Source: Flavobacterium sinopsychrotolerans (GTDB lineage: Bacteria; Bacteroidota; Bacteroidia; Flavobacteriales; Flavobacteriaceae). Taken from it: 64,000 bases of DNA. The position numbers and the translations under genes were made by a program. Shown one piece after another: positions 42,912-52,196 of the stretch. The stretch spans positions 291,079-355,078 of the forward strand of contig NZ_FODN01000003.1 of NCBI RefSeq assembly GCF_900110375.1. The letters run 5' to 3'. The number at the start of each line of letters is the position of its first letter. Position 1 is the first letter of the stretch. The notes under the pieces were generated by a model, which saw nothing but the letters and a program-made list of their open reading frames with translations, had not been told where the DNA came from and did no database searches.

Positions 42912-43931
42912 TTATTGAAAATTAATTGTCAATCCAAAAAGGCTTGTATTTCCGGCTAATGTATATCTGGAATACGAATAATTGAATTTCAATTTATTTA
43001 ATTTGAGTCCGAAACCCAAAGAAACTCCGGAGAAATTCCTTTGTTCTACAAGGCGTAATTCCTCTGCTCTTCTAAAATTATATCCCACTCGCAGGTTAAA
43101 TGCTTTTTTCGGAAAAAGTTCAACACCCACAATTACGTGTCGTAAAGCATTATTTATAAATGACACTTTTTCTTCAGTGGATTCACCATCAAAAGAGGAT
43201 TCTGCTCTGGCTGGATTTGAAAAGGCAATATTCCATTGTTGCAAATTTTCTAATGTAAGATGCCACCGAATAGGAACGTTTTCCAATTCTTGTGATACTC
43301 CCGCAATGATTTCAAGCGGCAGTTTCTCATTTGTACCATTATAAGCTGAAAACTGAGTTCCAATATTTCGAATAGCCAACGCCAAATTTACATCGTTTCT
43401 TTCATCAATAAATAAAGCCCCAATATCAAGCGCTCCGCCAAAAGAATGATAGGTTTCCAAACTGGAAGAAATCAGTTTTGCACTCGCTCCTATATGAATA
43501 TCAGTGTAGGGAATATTGTAAGCATACCCAAAAGAAAGGGCTATTTCGCTTCCTGTAAACTCTGATGTGGGCTGACCATTTTCGTCAAAGCCTTCAAAAT
43601 TACCATAATTGACATAATTTACACCAGCCTGAAAAGTTTGCAAATGCCGGTCGTATGTATAGGCGTAAGAAGCCGTTCCATAAGTAACTTCTTTATAATA
43701 ACTGCCATAATTCAAAGCCAGGTGGTTGTCCATTTCTGCATTTATGGTTGCCGGATTAAAATGAACCTGATTGACGTCATCATCATAAATCGTGATTACT
43801 TTTCCTCCCAAAGCTGCTTGTCTTGGCGAAGTAACCAAATTCAAAAACTGATAGGTATACTTCCCTCCTATTTGACTGTAAGAAACAGCACAAATAATAA
43901 GGAAACAGTATAGTAGAAGTTTTTTTAACAT
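42912..43931 (-). CDS. porQ: Type IX secretion system protein PorQ
   Basis: Outer-membrane beta-barrel of the type IX secretion attachment complex (with PorU, PorV and PorZ), which joins cargo to the cell surface. The 339 residues have a signal peptide (1-19) and the PorQ opening 'GGKYTYQFLNLVTSPRQAALGG'-type segment. 'VHFNPATI' and a C-terminal 'LGFGLKLNKLKFNYSYSRY' strand set complete it. It is related to PorV (FadL-like). This component would serve the type B cargo encoded at 34.8-37.4 kb. Confidence 0.92.
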   Translation of the reverse strand: MLKKLLLYCFLIICAVSYSQIGGKYTYQFLNLVTSPRQAALGGKVITIYDDDVNQVHFNPATINAEMDNHLALNYGSYYKEVTYGTASYAYTYDRHLQTFQAGVNYVNYGNFEGFDENGQPTSEFTGSEIALSFGYAYNIPYTDIHIGASAKLISSSLETYHSFGGALDIGALFIDERNDVNLALAIRNIGTQFSAYNGTNEKLPLEIIAGVSQELENVPIRWHLTLENLQQWNIAFSNPARAESSFDGESTEEKVSFINNALRHVIVGVELFPKKAFNLRVGYNFRRAEELRLVEQRNFSGVSLGFGLKLNKLKFNYSYSRYTLAGNTSLFGLTINFQ

Positions 43932-44027
43932 GCTTTAAATTGCAGTTGGTGTAAAATAAAAACGCAACTGCGAAGATAAAATTATAAATACAATAAATGG
44001 CAACTTTGAAACTCGTAATTGCAAATA

Positions 44028-44079
44028 AAAAATCCAAATTCCATCTCTTGAAAATCAAGTTTTGAAATTTGGATTTTTT
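44028..44079 (-). terminator. Terminator of lon
   Basis: 'aaaaatccaaatt' pairs with 'aatttggattttt', with an inner 'cttga/tcaag' stem and U-tract. It lies 21 bases past the lon stop. Confidence 0.75.
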
Positions 44080-44099
44080 GTATTTAGAAGTTGTATTTA

Positions 44100-46550
44100 T
44101 TACAAATCCTTAGCGTTTTTTACTTTCTGATCGGTCAAAGCAAATTTTAATACTTCGCTCATTTCTTTCACATAATGAAAAGAAAGTCCTTCCAGATATT
44201 CAGGTTTTATTTCATCAATATCACTCTTATTTTCATGACACAGAATAATTTCTTTGATATTCGCTCTTTTGGCTGCCAAGATTTTTTCTTTGATTCCGCC
44301 CACTGGCAAAACTTTTCCACGCAACGTGATTTCTCCTGTCATCGCCAAGTTTTTCTTCACTCGTTTTTGTGTAAACAAAGAAACCAAAGAAGTTAACATC
44401 GCAATTCCGGCACTTGGTCCATCTTTTGGCGTAGCTCCTTCCGGAACGTGCAAGTGAATATTATATTTAGAAAGTATTTCTGAATCCAATCCTAAAAGTT
44501 TTGCATTCGCTTTAATGTATTCCAAAGCAATTGTTGCTGATTCTTTCATTACAGTACCTAAGTTTCCGGTAATAGTCATGGTACCTTTTCCTGGAGAAAG
44601 CAACGATTCTATAAACAGAATGTCACCGCCAACGGATGTCCAAGCCAAACCGGTCACCACACCGGCAACATCATTATTCTCGTATTTATCTCTTTCTAAT
44701 CTGGGAACACCAAGTGTTTTTATAATATCTTCATCTGTAACTTTCTTGTTATACTCCTCTTCCATCGCAACAGATTTGGCTGCGTTACGGATTACTTGAG
44801 CAATTTTAGCTTCTAAACCACGAACTCCAGATTCACGGGTATATCCTTCGACGATTTTCTCCAATTGTTTTTTTCCAATGGTTAAATCTTTAGTTGTTAA
44901 ACCGTGTTCTTTCAATTGTCTTGGAAATAAATGCTGACGCGCAATTTCTACCTTTTCTTCAATTGTGTAACCTGACATTTTGATGATTTCCATTCTGTCT
45001 TTCAACGCAGGTTGAATCGCAGCCATATTATTAGAAGTCGCAATGAACATCACTTTCGATAAATCATATCCCATTTCAAGGAAATTATCATAAAACGAAT
45101 TGTTTTGCTCCGGATCTAAAACTTCCAATAAAGCCGAAGATGGATCTCCTTGATTGCTGTTGGATAGTTTATCGATTTCATCCAAAACAAAAACTGGATT
45201 TGATGTTCCCGCTTTTTTCAAACTTTGAATAATTCGTCCTGGCATGGCACCAATGTAGGTTTTTCTGTGTCCGCGAATCTCCGCTTCATCACGTAAACCA
45301 CCAAGAGAAATTCTAACATATTTTCTACCTAATGCTTCTGCAATGGAGCGTCCAATTGAAGTTTTACCAACTCCTGGAGGTCCTGTCAAACAAATAATTG
45401 GGGATTTCATATCATTTCGCAATTTTAAAACTGCCAAATGTTCTATCATTCTTTTCTTAACATCTTCAAGACCAAAATGATCTCTGTCCAATATTTTTTG
45501 GGCTCTTTTTAAATCAAAATTATCTTTTGAATATTCGTTCCAAGGCAATTCTAAAAACAACTCTAAATAGTTTCTTTGAATTCCAAAATCAGGTGCTTGC
45601 GGATTCATGCGTCGCATTTTAGACAATTCTTTATCGAAATGTGTTTTGGTTTTCTCATCCCATTTTTTGGTCAAAGACTTTTGCAACATTTCGTCCATTT
45701 CCTCTTCCTGAGAAACGCCACCCAATTCTTCCTGAATGGTTTTCATTTGTTGGTGCAGGAAATATTCACGTTGTTGTTGATCTAAATCAAAACGAACTTT
45801 AGACTGAATATCATTTTTCAATTCGAGTTTTTGCAACTCAATATTCATATAACGAAGCGTCTCTAAAGCTCTTTCTTTCAATTCATTAATAGCCAACAAG
45901 TCTTGTTTCTCTTTAACAGAAAGATTCATATTAGAAGTCACAAAATTGACTAAAAATGATTGGCTTTCAATATTCTTGATGGCAAAAGTAGCTTCACTGG
46001 GAATGTTTGGACTTTCTTTGATAATCTGAATGGCTAATTCTTTGATTGAATCCAGAATCGCTACAAATTCAGTATCATTTTTCTTAGGTCTTTTTTCAGG
46101 AACTTCCTTGATTTTCGCAGTGATATAGGGCGTTTCATCAATAACAGCATCAATTTCGAAACGTTTTTTACCTTGAAGAATTACCGTTACATTCCCATCA
46201 GGCATTTTTAGCACGCGCAAAATACGGGCAACAGTACCTATTTTATGAATATCATCTTTGGTTGGATCTTCATCTTCTTCATTGATTTGAGCAACAACTC
46301 CTATCGTTTTACCGGCAGCATTAGCGTCATTGATCAATTTGATTGATTTATCACGTCCCGCAGTAATTGGTATCACAACTCCAGGAAATAAAACCATATT
46401 TCGCAAAGGTAAAATAGCCAATAATTCCGGTAATGCCTCATTATTCATTTCCTCCTCGTCCTCGGGAGTCAAAAGTGGAATTAAATCTGCTTCCGAATCA
46501 AATTCCTGAAGTGACAGATTGTCAATAGTAAGTATTTTATGATTTGACAT
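44100..46550 (-). CDS. lon: ATP-dependent protease La
   Basis: Cytosolic AAA+ serine protease that removes misfolded and regulatory proteins. It has 816 residues. The Lon substrate-binding domain starts near residue 42 ('LPELLAILPLRNMVLFPGVVIP' region). Walker A 'GPPGVGKTS' is in the middle. The protease domain carries catalytic Ser in 'KDGPSAGIAM' and Lys in 'GGIKEKILAAKRA'. The 40-residue acidic N-terminal extension is typical of Bacteroidota Lon. A TATATTTG box is on the minus strand at 46595-46602. It is monocistronic. Confidence 0.96.
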   Translation of the reverse strand: MSNHKILTIDNLSLQEFDSEADLIPLLTPEDEEEMNNEALPELLAILPLRNMVLFPGVVIPITAGRDKSIKLINDANAAGKTIGVVAQINEEDEDPTKDDIHKIGTVARILRVLKMPDGNVTVILQGKKRFEIDAVIDETPYITAKIKEVPEKRPKKNDTEFVAILDSIKELAIQIIKESPNIPSEATFAIKNIESQSFLVNFVTSNMNLSVKEKQDLLAINELKERALETLRYMNIELQKLELKNDIQSKVRFDLDQQQREYFLHQQMKTIQEELGGVSQEEEMDEMLQKSLTKKWDEKTKTHFDKELSKMRRMNPQAPDFGIQRNYLELFLELPWNEYSKDNFDLKRAQKILDRDHFGLEDVKKRMIEHLAVLKLRNDMKSPIICLTGPPGVGKTSIGRSIAEALGRKYVRISLGGLRDEAEIRGHRKTYIGAMPGRIIQSLKKAGTSNPVFVLDEIDKLSNSNQGDPSSALLEVLDPEQNNSFYDNFLEMGYDLSKVMFIATSNNMAAIQPALKDRMEIIKMSGYTIEEKVEIARQHLFPRQLKEHGLTTKDLTIGKKQLEKIVEGYTRESGVRGLEAKIAQVIRNAAKSVAMEEEYNKKVTDEDIIKTLGVPRLERDKYENNDVAGVVTGLAWTSVGGDILFIESLLSPGKGTMTITGNLGTVMKESATIALEYIKANAKLLGLDSEILSKYNIHLHVPEGATPKDGPSAGIAMLTSLVSLFTQKRVKKNLAMTGEITLRGKVLPVGGIKEKILAAKRANIKEIILCHENKSDIDEIKPEYLEGLSFHYVKEMSEVLKFALTDQKVKNAKDL

Positions 46551-46857
46551 ATTTTATTTAAGTCTTTTTGTCATTAAAAAATTCATTATTTAAGCAAATA
46601 TAAGGTTTCAAAATAGTCTTTTTATATAAAATCTAAGTTTAATCCTCATTATTAGCATAACGGTAAAAGAGTCAATCTCTGTGCCAAAATATAATCTTTT
46701 ATCCTAATTTTCCATTAGAAAGAGATATTTTAGACACAACAAATAATAGCCAAATAAAACAATTCAGAACACATCATAAGAAAAAATATAGTTTAATTTT
46801 AAAAACTGTAACAAATGCAAAAATATCAAGTCCTTATAATAAACTAAAATCAGCTGT
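46551..46857. other. Divergent control region between lon and the ECF operon
   Basis: 307 bases of AT-rich sequence. It contains the lon -7 box at the left and a possible ECF-type promoter at 46806-46832 near the sigma gene. I see no gene or strong repeat. Confidence 0.5.
46806..46832 (+). promoter_or_regulatory. Candidate ECF-type autoregulatory promoter
   Basis: 'tgtaac' (46806-46811) and 'gtcc' (46829-46832) with 17 bases between AAC and GTC resemble the AAC / GTC elements used by many ECF sigma factors. They lie 26 bases before the sigma factor's TTG start. No sigma-A-type TAnnTTTG box is present in the last 60 bases before the gene. Confidence 0.3.
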
Positions 46858-47412
46858 TTGAGTTTAACCAACTATAATATCGAAGAATTAATCTTGCTTT
46901 GCAGGCAAAAAAATCAAAAAGCACAGTGTGAGGTTTACAATCGCTATGCAAAAGCGATGTATAATGTGTCGTTTAGGATTGTCAAAGATGTCCATTTTGC
47001 TGAAGATGTAATGCAAGAAGGTTTTTTAAAAGCATTCACTAAAATAAACGACTATAAACAAGAAGTTGCTTTTGGCGCTTGGTTAAAAAGAATTGTGGTG
47101 AACTGTAGTATTGATTTTTACAAAAAAAATAATCAATTCAAACCAGAAGATTTTGATGCCACACTTTATAAAATTGAAGAAAAGGAATCCGCTATAACTG
47201 AAATTACAAATTTCAATGAGTTAAAAGTAAAACAAATTTTAGAGGTCATCAACTCTTTGAAATACAATTACAGAATGGTTTTAACTTTATTTTTTATTGA
47301 AGGTTATGACCAAGAAGAAATTAGCGAAATACTTAATATAAGTTATGCCAATTGCAGAACTACACTGAGCAGAGCCAAAGATTGTTTAAGAAAAAAACTA
47401 GAGGAAATATGA
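46858..47412 (+). CDS. ECF RNA polymerase sigma factor
   Basis: Alternative sigma factor of 184 residues. Region 2 is at about 22-90 ('VYNRYAKAMYNVSFRIVKD', 'AEDVMQEGFLKAF', 'FGAWLKRIVVNCSIDFYKK'). Region 4 is at about 120-180 ('VINSLKYNYRMVLTLFFIEGYDQEEISEIL' read as signature, 'SRAKDCLRKKL'). The start is TTG at 46858; no in-frame ATG gives a complete region 2. Its stop overlaps the next gene's ATG (ATGA). It heads an operon with a membrane anti-sigma candidate and two exported proteins, so it probably answers an envelope signal. Confidence 0.92.
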   Translation: MSLTNYNIEELILLCRQKNQKAQCEVYNRYAKAMYNVSFRIVKDVHFAEDVMQEGFLKAFTKINDYKQEVAFGAWLKRIVVNCSIDFYKKNNQFKPEDFDATLYKIEEKESAITEITNFNELKVKQILEVINSLKYNYRMVLTLFFIEGYDQEEISEILNISYANCRTTLSRAKDCLRKKLEEI

Positions 47413-47945
47413 AAAAGGAAAATAAAAAACTAGAAAAATTATTTGACAAATTTGAAAATCAATGGGACATCCAGACTCTTGATTGCAATCATGAGGAACG
47501 GTTTTTACAAAAATTAAAATCCAAAAAATCGAATTGGAAACATTTCGTGTCTATTGGTATTGCTGCTTCTATCGTAGTTATGTTAGGACTTTCATTATTC
47601 AATACTACTCCTAAAAAAACAGAAGAGTTGCGATTTGCATCAAGAGAAACTAAACAAACAGATTCTATTTTTACCGTTTTAATTGAAAATGAATTAGAAA
47701 AAATAAAAGAAAAAAAATCATCTGAAAATGAAAAAATAATTTCCGATGCGCTCAAGCAAATGAGAACATTAGATAATGATTATGAAAAAATAATTAAGGA
47801 ATTAGAAACAAATGGAGAAAGTAAGCAAATTATTAATGCGATGATCAGCAATCTTCAAACGCGAATTTCTTTTTTACAAAATGTACTGTTACACATTGAA
47901 AACAATGAAAAATTAAAAAATATTTCTGATGAAAAAACAATTTAA
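47409..47945 (+). CDS. Membrane protein, probable anti-sigma factor
   Basis: 178 residues: a charged cytoplasmic N-terminus of about 50 residues, one membrane helix near 56-74 ('VSIGIAASIVVMLGLSLF'), and a periplasmic part ending in a long coiled coil (about 105-175). This topology and the ATGA overlap with the sigma gene point to an anti-sigma factor. There is no HxxxCxxC zinc motif, so it is not a ZAS type. I use the ATG at 47409; the frame extending back to 47352 overlaps the sigma gene by 60 bases and is unlikely. Its 3' end overlaps the next gene by 17 bases. Confidence 0.75.
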   Translation: MKKENKKLEKLFDKFENQWDIQTLDCNHEERFLQKLKSKKSNWKHFVSIGIAASIVVMLGLSLFNTTPKKTEELRFASRETKQTDSIFTVLIENELEKIKEKKSSENEKIISDALKQMRTLDNDYEKIIKELETNGESKQIINAMISNLQTRISFLQNVLLHIENNEKLKNISDEKTI

Positions 47946-48993
47946 ACTACTCTTATTAGTCGTTTTAATTCCATTTTTAGGATTTTCCAATGATCCTGAT
48001 TACATTCATACCAAACAAAAAATCATAAAAAAAGCCTATTTCGTCAATTCAGATGCGGGTCTTTATATCGATAACTCATACGGTAATATTTCAGTTACGA
48101 CTTGGGATGAAGATAAAACCGAATTGGATATTGTCATAAAAGTGAGCGGTGATAACGAAAAATGGGTGAACCAACGCATCAACGATATTGATGTTGATAT
48201 AATAGCGCTGAAAGGAATGATTACTGCAAAAACCATTCTGGGAAACTCCAGTTATAAGAGTAATGGTAAAAACAATAGTTTTCAGATCAATTATACACTC
48301 AAAATTCCAAAAAACGGAAGTGTAAAACTTCATAATAAATACGGAAATATCAATACTTCAGACTTATTCGCTGAAGCTGAAATTAAATGTAAATACGGCA
48401 AAATAGCATTAGGTCGATTATCCGGAAACTCCAGTAACATACAAGCTGAATATTGCTCTAACTCGACTATTTCATTTTTAAAGAATGCAATCATTACAGC
48501 AAAGTATTCAAATTTGAAAATTGGAGAAGTCACAAAACTAGATTTGGCTTCAGATTATACGGATGTCGATATTCAAGAAAGTGATGTCGTTAAATACATC
48601 AGTAAATACGGAAATATTAAAATTCAGAATGTAAAATCGTTAGATGCAACCGGTAATTATTTAACCCTTAAAGTTGGTGAATTATCCAATACTTTAAAAC
48701 TGTCTACAAAATACAGCAATGTAACTATTGGAACTATAAATGCGAAAGCCAATACTGTAACTATTGCTGCCGGTTACACCGGATTAAACATTGGATTTGA
48801 TGCTAATTATGCTTTTGATTTTAATGTGACTGTAAAATATGCTAATTTTAAATATGACAATGAATTAGAGATAAACTCTAAAGAAGACTCAAACAACTTG
48901 AAAAAATACAGTGGTTTCTACAAGAAAAAAGGAGTCAACAATGTCTCTATAATTTCAGATTACGGAAATGTAATACTAGTAAAAAAACAATAA
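47929..48993 (+). CDS. Exported beta-repeat protein (DUF4097-like)
   Basis: 354 residues with a signal peptide (1-20, 'LLLLVVLIPFLGFSN'). The rest is built of short beta-strand repeats with recurring 'KYGNI', 'KYSNL/V' and 'YGNV' words every 20 or so residues, for example 'DNSYGNISV', 'HNKYGNINT', 'ISKYGNIKI' and 'STKYSNVTI'. This resembles DUF4097/adhesin-like beta-solenoid proteins. No enzymatic motif. It lies third in the ECF operon, overlapping the anti-sigma gene, and is probably controlled by it. Location is periplasm or surface. Confidence 0.75.
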   Translation: MKKQFKLLLLVVLIPFLGFSNDPDYIHTKQKIIKKAYFVNSDAGLYIDNSYGNISVTTWDEDKTELDIVIKVSGDNEKWVNQRINDIDVDIIALKGMITAKTILGNSSYKSNGKNNSFQINYTLKIPKNGSVKLHNKYGNINTSDLFAEAEIKCKYGKIALGRLSGNSSNIQAEYCSNSTISFLKNAIITAKYSNLKIGEVTKLDLASDYTDVDIQESDVVKYISKYGNIKIQNVKSLDATGNYLTLKVGELSNTLKLSTKYSNVTIGTINAKANTVTIAAGYTGLNIGFDANYAFDFNVTVKYANFKYDNELEINSKEDSNNLKKYSGFYKKKGVNNVSIISDYGNVILVKKQ

Positions 48994-49009
48994 TCTTAAA
49001 TCTTTACTT

Positions 49010-49744
49010 ATGAAAAATTCAATCAAATTATTTGTTAGTTGTTCAATATTACTAACTACAATGGCTAATGCACAATGGTCATCCAATCAAAAAATAAAAG
49101 GAAACGGCAAAGTAATCTCTGAAAAAAGAGCGACAACTTCTTATGATGGAATTGCAATAACTGGATTTTTTGACGTCGAATTAGTTTCGGGAAAAGAAGG
49201 AAACATTACTATAAAAGGGGAAGAAAATTTATTGCCTTATATTAAAGTTGAAGTTGTCGATCAAGTATTAAAAATTTCTACTGAAAAGAACAAATATATC
49301 AGTACCAGCAAAGGAAGTCAAATTATCATAATTGTCCCTTTCGAAAGCATTAATCAAGTTTCTTTGACTGGTTCAGGCGATGTGATAACTAAAAACAGCA
49401 TTAAATCGAAATCATTTTCAGCTAAATTAACGGGTTCAGGTGATATGAATTTAGATGTTGAAGCAAATGACTTTGATGTTAACTTAAGTGGTTCAGGAGA
49501 TATAGTTCTAACAGGGAAAACGGAAAATTTCAATAGTAATTTAAATGGTTCTGGTGATATTGATGCCGGTAATTTGAAAGCTAAAAACGCAAAGATTACC
49601 GTTTCCGGTTCAGGAGACAGTAAAGTTTTTTGCAATGAAAGTCTTCACGCCAGAGTTTCTGGTTCAGGAGATATTGAATACACGGGGAATCCAAAGAAAA
49701 AGGATACGAAAGTAAATGGCTCAGGAGCAATCTCGAAAGCTTAA
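49010..49744 (+). CDS. Exported head-GIN (DUF2807) protein with GSGD repeats
   Basis: 244 residues with a signal peptide ending 'ANA' (about residue 21). The head GIN domain (DUF2807) follows: 'FFDVELVSGKEGNITIKGEENLLPYI' read as the family pattern, then a ladder of GSGD motifs at residues 121, 142, 161, 180, 200 and 218 and a final GSGA at 237, spaced 18-21 residues. That period fits one turn of a right-handed beta-solenoid. It is the last gene of the ECF operon, 16 bases after its neighbour, ending at a shared terminator. Confidence 0.88.
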   Translation: MKNSIKLFVSCSILLTTMANAQWSSNQKIKGNGKVISEKRATTSYDGIAITGFFDVELVSGKEGNITIKGEENLLPYIKVEVVDQVLKISTEKNKYISTSKGSQIIIIVPFESINQVSLTGSGDVITKNSIKSKSFSAKLTGSGDMNLDVEANDFDVNLSGSGDIVLTGKTENFNSNLNGSGDIDAGNLKAKNAKITVSGSGDSKVFCNESLHARVSGSGDIEYTGNPKKKDTKVNGSGAISKA

Positions 49745-49765
49745 TTTTTAAAAGTAAATTAGAAG

Positions 49766-49800
49766 AAAAGGTGTTTTATTAATTTAAAACGCCTTTTTTT
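49766..49800. terminator. Bidirectional terminator between the ECF operon and the MFS gene
   Basis: 'aaaaggtgtttta' pairs with 'taaaacgcctttt' and a T-run follows. It overlaps the last codons of the convergent MFS gene, so it is shared by both units. Confidence 0.7.
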
Positions 49801-51104
49801 GGAACTCTTTTCAACAAAATAATACCAATTACAAAAAAGATTGCCAAAAACACAGTCGCAAATCTTGGACTCCCCGTAATTTGATCTATGACTCCGTAGA
49901 AGCACATCCCAATAACAATTCCCACTTTTTCGGCAACATCATAAAAACTAAAAAATGAAGCAGTGTCTTCGGTTTCAGGCAATAATTTAGAGTAGGTAGA
50001 ACGGGACAAAGCCTGAATTCCTCCCATTACTAATCCTGCAAAACCTGCCATAATATAAAACTGTATAGGCGAAACAATAATATAAGCTACAATACATAAA
50101 ATAACCCAAAAACAATTAATTACTATTAACGTAGGGATATTTCCAAATTTCTCGGAAGCTTTGGAGGTTAGAACTGCACCAATAATTGCCACCAACTGGA
50201 TTAACAATATACAAACGATTAGCCCCGTTGTGCTTTCGCTTTTAGATTCCCAAGCAATTTCTTGTGCTCCAAAATAGGTAGCAACTAGCATTACTGTTTG
50301 TACAGCCATACTATAAACAAAAAAACTAAGCAAGTATTTCTTTAAGATAATATTTTCATCAAGCAAACCCCATACTTTTTTTAATTCTCTAAAACCATTA
50401 AAAATAACGTGGTGTGTCACTTTTTGGTTTGCATTGACATTCCCTTTTGGCAAAAAATAATAGGTGTATTGACTAAATATAATCCACCAGATTCCAACCA
50501 TAACAAAAGAATAACGCATGGCTTTCATGGCTGCTTCCCCTTTGGTTCCCGATATCCCAAAATATTCTGGCATCATAATCATTGCCAGATTAATAATCAA
50601 TAAAATAACGCTTCCTGCATAACCAAGAGAATATCCTTTGGCACTAACTTCATCTTGTTGTTCAGCAAAAGCAATATCTGGCAAATAGGAGTTATAAAAC
50701 ACCAAACTCCCCCAAAAACCTATTAATCCTAAAAAATAAAAGAGTAAACTGATATATATATTTTCTAAACTAAACCAATATAAACCTATACAAGATAAAG
50801 CACCCAAATAACAAAAAAATTTCATAAATGATTTTTTATTGCCTACATAATCTGCAATACCAGATAATAAAGGAGAAATTAATGCTACTGCCAAAAATGC
50901 CGTCGCTGTAACAAAACTAATTAAAGCAGAATTTTTAAAACTAAAACCCAAAAAATCAATATAATGATCTCGCTCAGAAAATAAGGCTTCATAAAAAATA
51001 GGAAAAACTGCGGAGGTAATCACCAGGGGATAAACTGAATTTGCCCAATCATAAAAAGCCCAAGCATTTAATAATTTTTTACTCCCTTTAGATAAATCTG
51101 CCAT
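49779..51104 (-). CDS. MFS transporter, Atg22/UMF1 type
   Basis: Inner-membrane transporter of 441 residues with about 12 helices. The start 'LLNAWAFYDWANSVYPLVITSAVFPIFY' and 'SPLLSGIADYVGNKKSFMKFFCYLGA' are characteristic of the UMF1/Atg22-like family. 'MGGIQALSRSTYSKLLPETEDTASFFSFYDVAEKVG' is the C-terminal signature. Yeast Atg22 exports amino acids from the vacuole; bacterial substrates are unknown. Monocistronic. Confidence 0.9.
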   Translation of the reverse strand: MADLSKGSKKLLNAWAFYDWANSVYPLVITSAVFPIFYEALFSERDHYIDFLGFSFKNSALISFVTATAFLAVALISPLLSGIADYVGNKKSFMKFFCYLGALSCIGLYWFSLENIYISLLFYFLGLIGFWGSLVFYNSYLPDIAFAEQQDEVSAKGYSLGYAGSVILLIINLAMIMMPEYFGISGTKGEAAMKAMRYSFVMVGIWWIIFSQYTYYFLPKGNVNANQKVTHHVIFNGFRELKKVWGLLDENIILKKYLLSFFVYSMAVQTVMLVATYFGAQEIAWESKSESTTGLIVCILLIQLVAIIGAVLTSKASEKFGNIPTLIVINCFWVILCIVAYIIVSPIQFYIMAGFAGLVMGGIQALSRSTYSKLLPETEDTASFFSFYDVAEKVGIVIGMCFYGVIDQITGSPRFATVFLAIFFVIGIILLKRVPKKGVLN

Positions 51105-51223
51105 GTTTAATTTTTTATGGTGCGAATTTATTTATTTTTTGCTTAGAATTATTCAAAATTTAAATAATTCGACATTAACAAATCATTAACTACTAAGAAT
51201 CATTCGCTTGAAAAAAAATTAAT

Positions 51224-51257
51224 AAAAAAAGGACTACTCTCTTTTGAGAATAGCCCT
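51224..51257 (-). terminator. Terminator of the M48 peptidase gene
   Basis: On the minus strand 'agggctattctc' pairs with 'gagagtagtcct' with one or two mismatches around 'aaaa' and is followed by seven T. It lies about 37 bases past the stop. Confidence 0.7.
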
Positions 51258-51292
51258 ATTAAATGTTATAAAAATGTAATAATTTTAAAACG

Positions 51293-52108
51293 TTATCTTC
51301 TAATGATCCCAACTTTAGCAGCTAATGCTTTTGCTTCTGGAATCAATGCTTTTAAATTTGCAATTCTGGTAACATCAGATGGATGCGTACTTAAGAATTC
51401 TGGTGGCGCTTGTCCTGAAGATTGTGCCGCCATTCTTTGCCAAAAAATAATAGATTCATCAGGATTATAACCCGCAATTGCCATTAAAGTAAGTCCAATT
51501 TTATCAGCTTCAGTTTCGTGATTTCTACTAAAAGGAAGCATAGCGCCATATTGTGTTGTTACACCATAAGCTTGTTGCCATATTTGTTGATTTTCAGCAC
51601 TTTTACCACCTGTAGCAACTGCAACACCTACAGCACCTAATTGCTGCAACTGAGCTGCACTCATACGTTGCGCGCCATGATTCGCCAATGCATGAGAAAC
51701 TTCATGCCCCATTACAGTAGCTAAACCTGAATCATCTTTAGTGATTGGTAAAATTCCTGAATAAACAACAATTTTTCCTCCAGGCATACACCATGCATTC
51801 ACCTCTTTATTGTCTATTAATTTATATTCCCAACGATAATCCTGTAAATATTGTGATTGACCCAAATAGGTTAAATATTTTTCAGCCGCAGCTTTAATTC
51901 GTAGTCCAACTGTTTCTACTTTTTTAGCATCAGCAGTTCCAGTAATCACTTTATTTTCCTTCAAAAAAGTACCATATTGTTGAAACGATGTTGGGAACAA
52001 CTCACTATTAGAAACAAAATTCAAACTTTTTTTTCCTGTCAGTGGATTAGTAGCACAGGAATAAACCAATCCTGCCGCAAAAATCCCTACTAATAAATGC
52101 TTTTTCAT
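51293..52108 (-). CDS. M48 family metallopeptidase lipoprotein
   Basis: Envelope zinc peptidase of 271 residues, similar to E. coli LoiP/YcaL. A lipobox VYSC places the acylated Cys at residue 18. The zinc motif HEVSH is at 135-139 ('MGHEVSHALANHGAQR'), and the third ligand is the Glu in 'NHETEADKIGLTLMA'. 'WCMPGGKIVVYSGIL' is the family's substrate strand. These enzymes act in outer-membrane protein quality control. Monocistronic, with its own terminator. Confidence 0.92.
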   Translation of the reverse strand: MKKHLLVGIFAAGLVYSCATNPLTGKKSLNFVSNSELFPTSFQQYGTFLKENKVITGTADAKKVETVGLRIKAAAEKYLTYLGQSQYLQDYRWEYKLIDNKEVNAWCMPGGKIVVYSGILPITKDDSGLATVMGHEVSHALANHGAQRMSAAQLQQLGAVGVAVATGGKSAENQQIWQQAYGVTTQYGAMLPFSRNHETEADKIGLTLMAIAGYNPDESIIFWQRMAAQSSGQAPPEFLSTHPSDVTRIANLKALIPEAKALAAKVGIIRR

Positions 52109-52196
52109 AATTATAGATTTTAAATATTAGACAAAAATACTATTATTATCCATTTTTTTATTTACATAATTAAATGTAAATGTATCAATTTTTTTG

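Noticed and set aside
47352..47408. Extended start of the anti-sigma candidate inside the sigma gene
   Set aside because: The ATG at 47409 gives the usual ATGA overlap; the longer form would overlap sigma region 4 by 60 bases.
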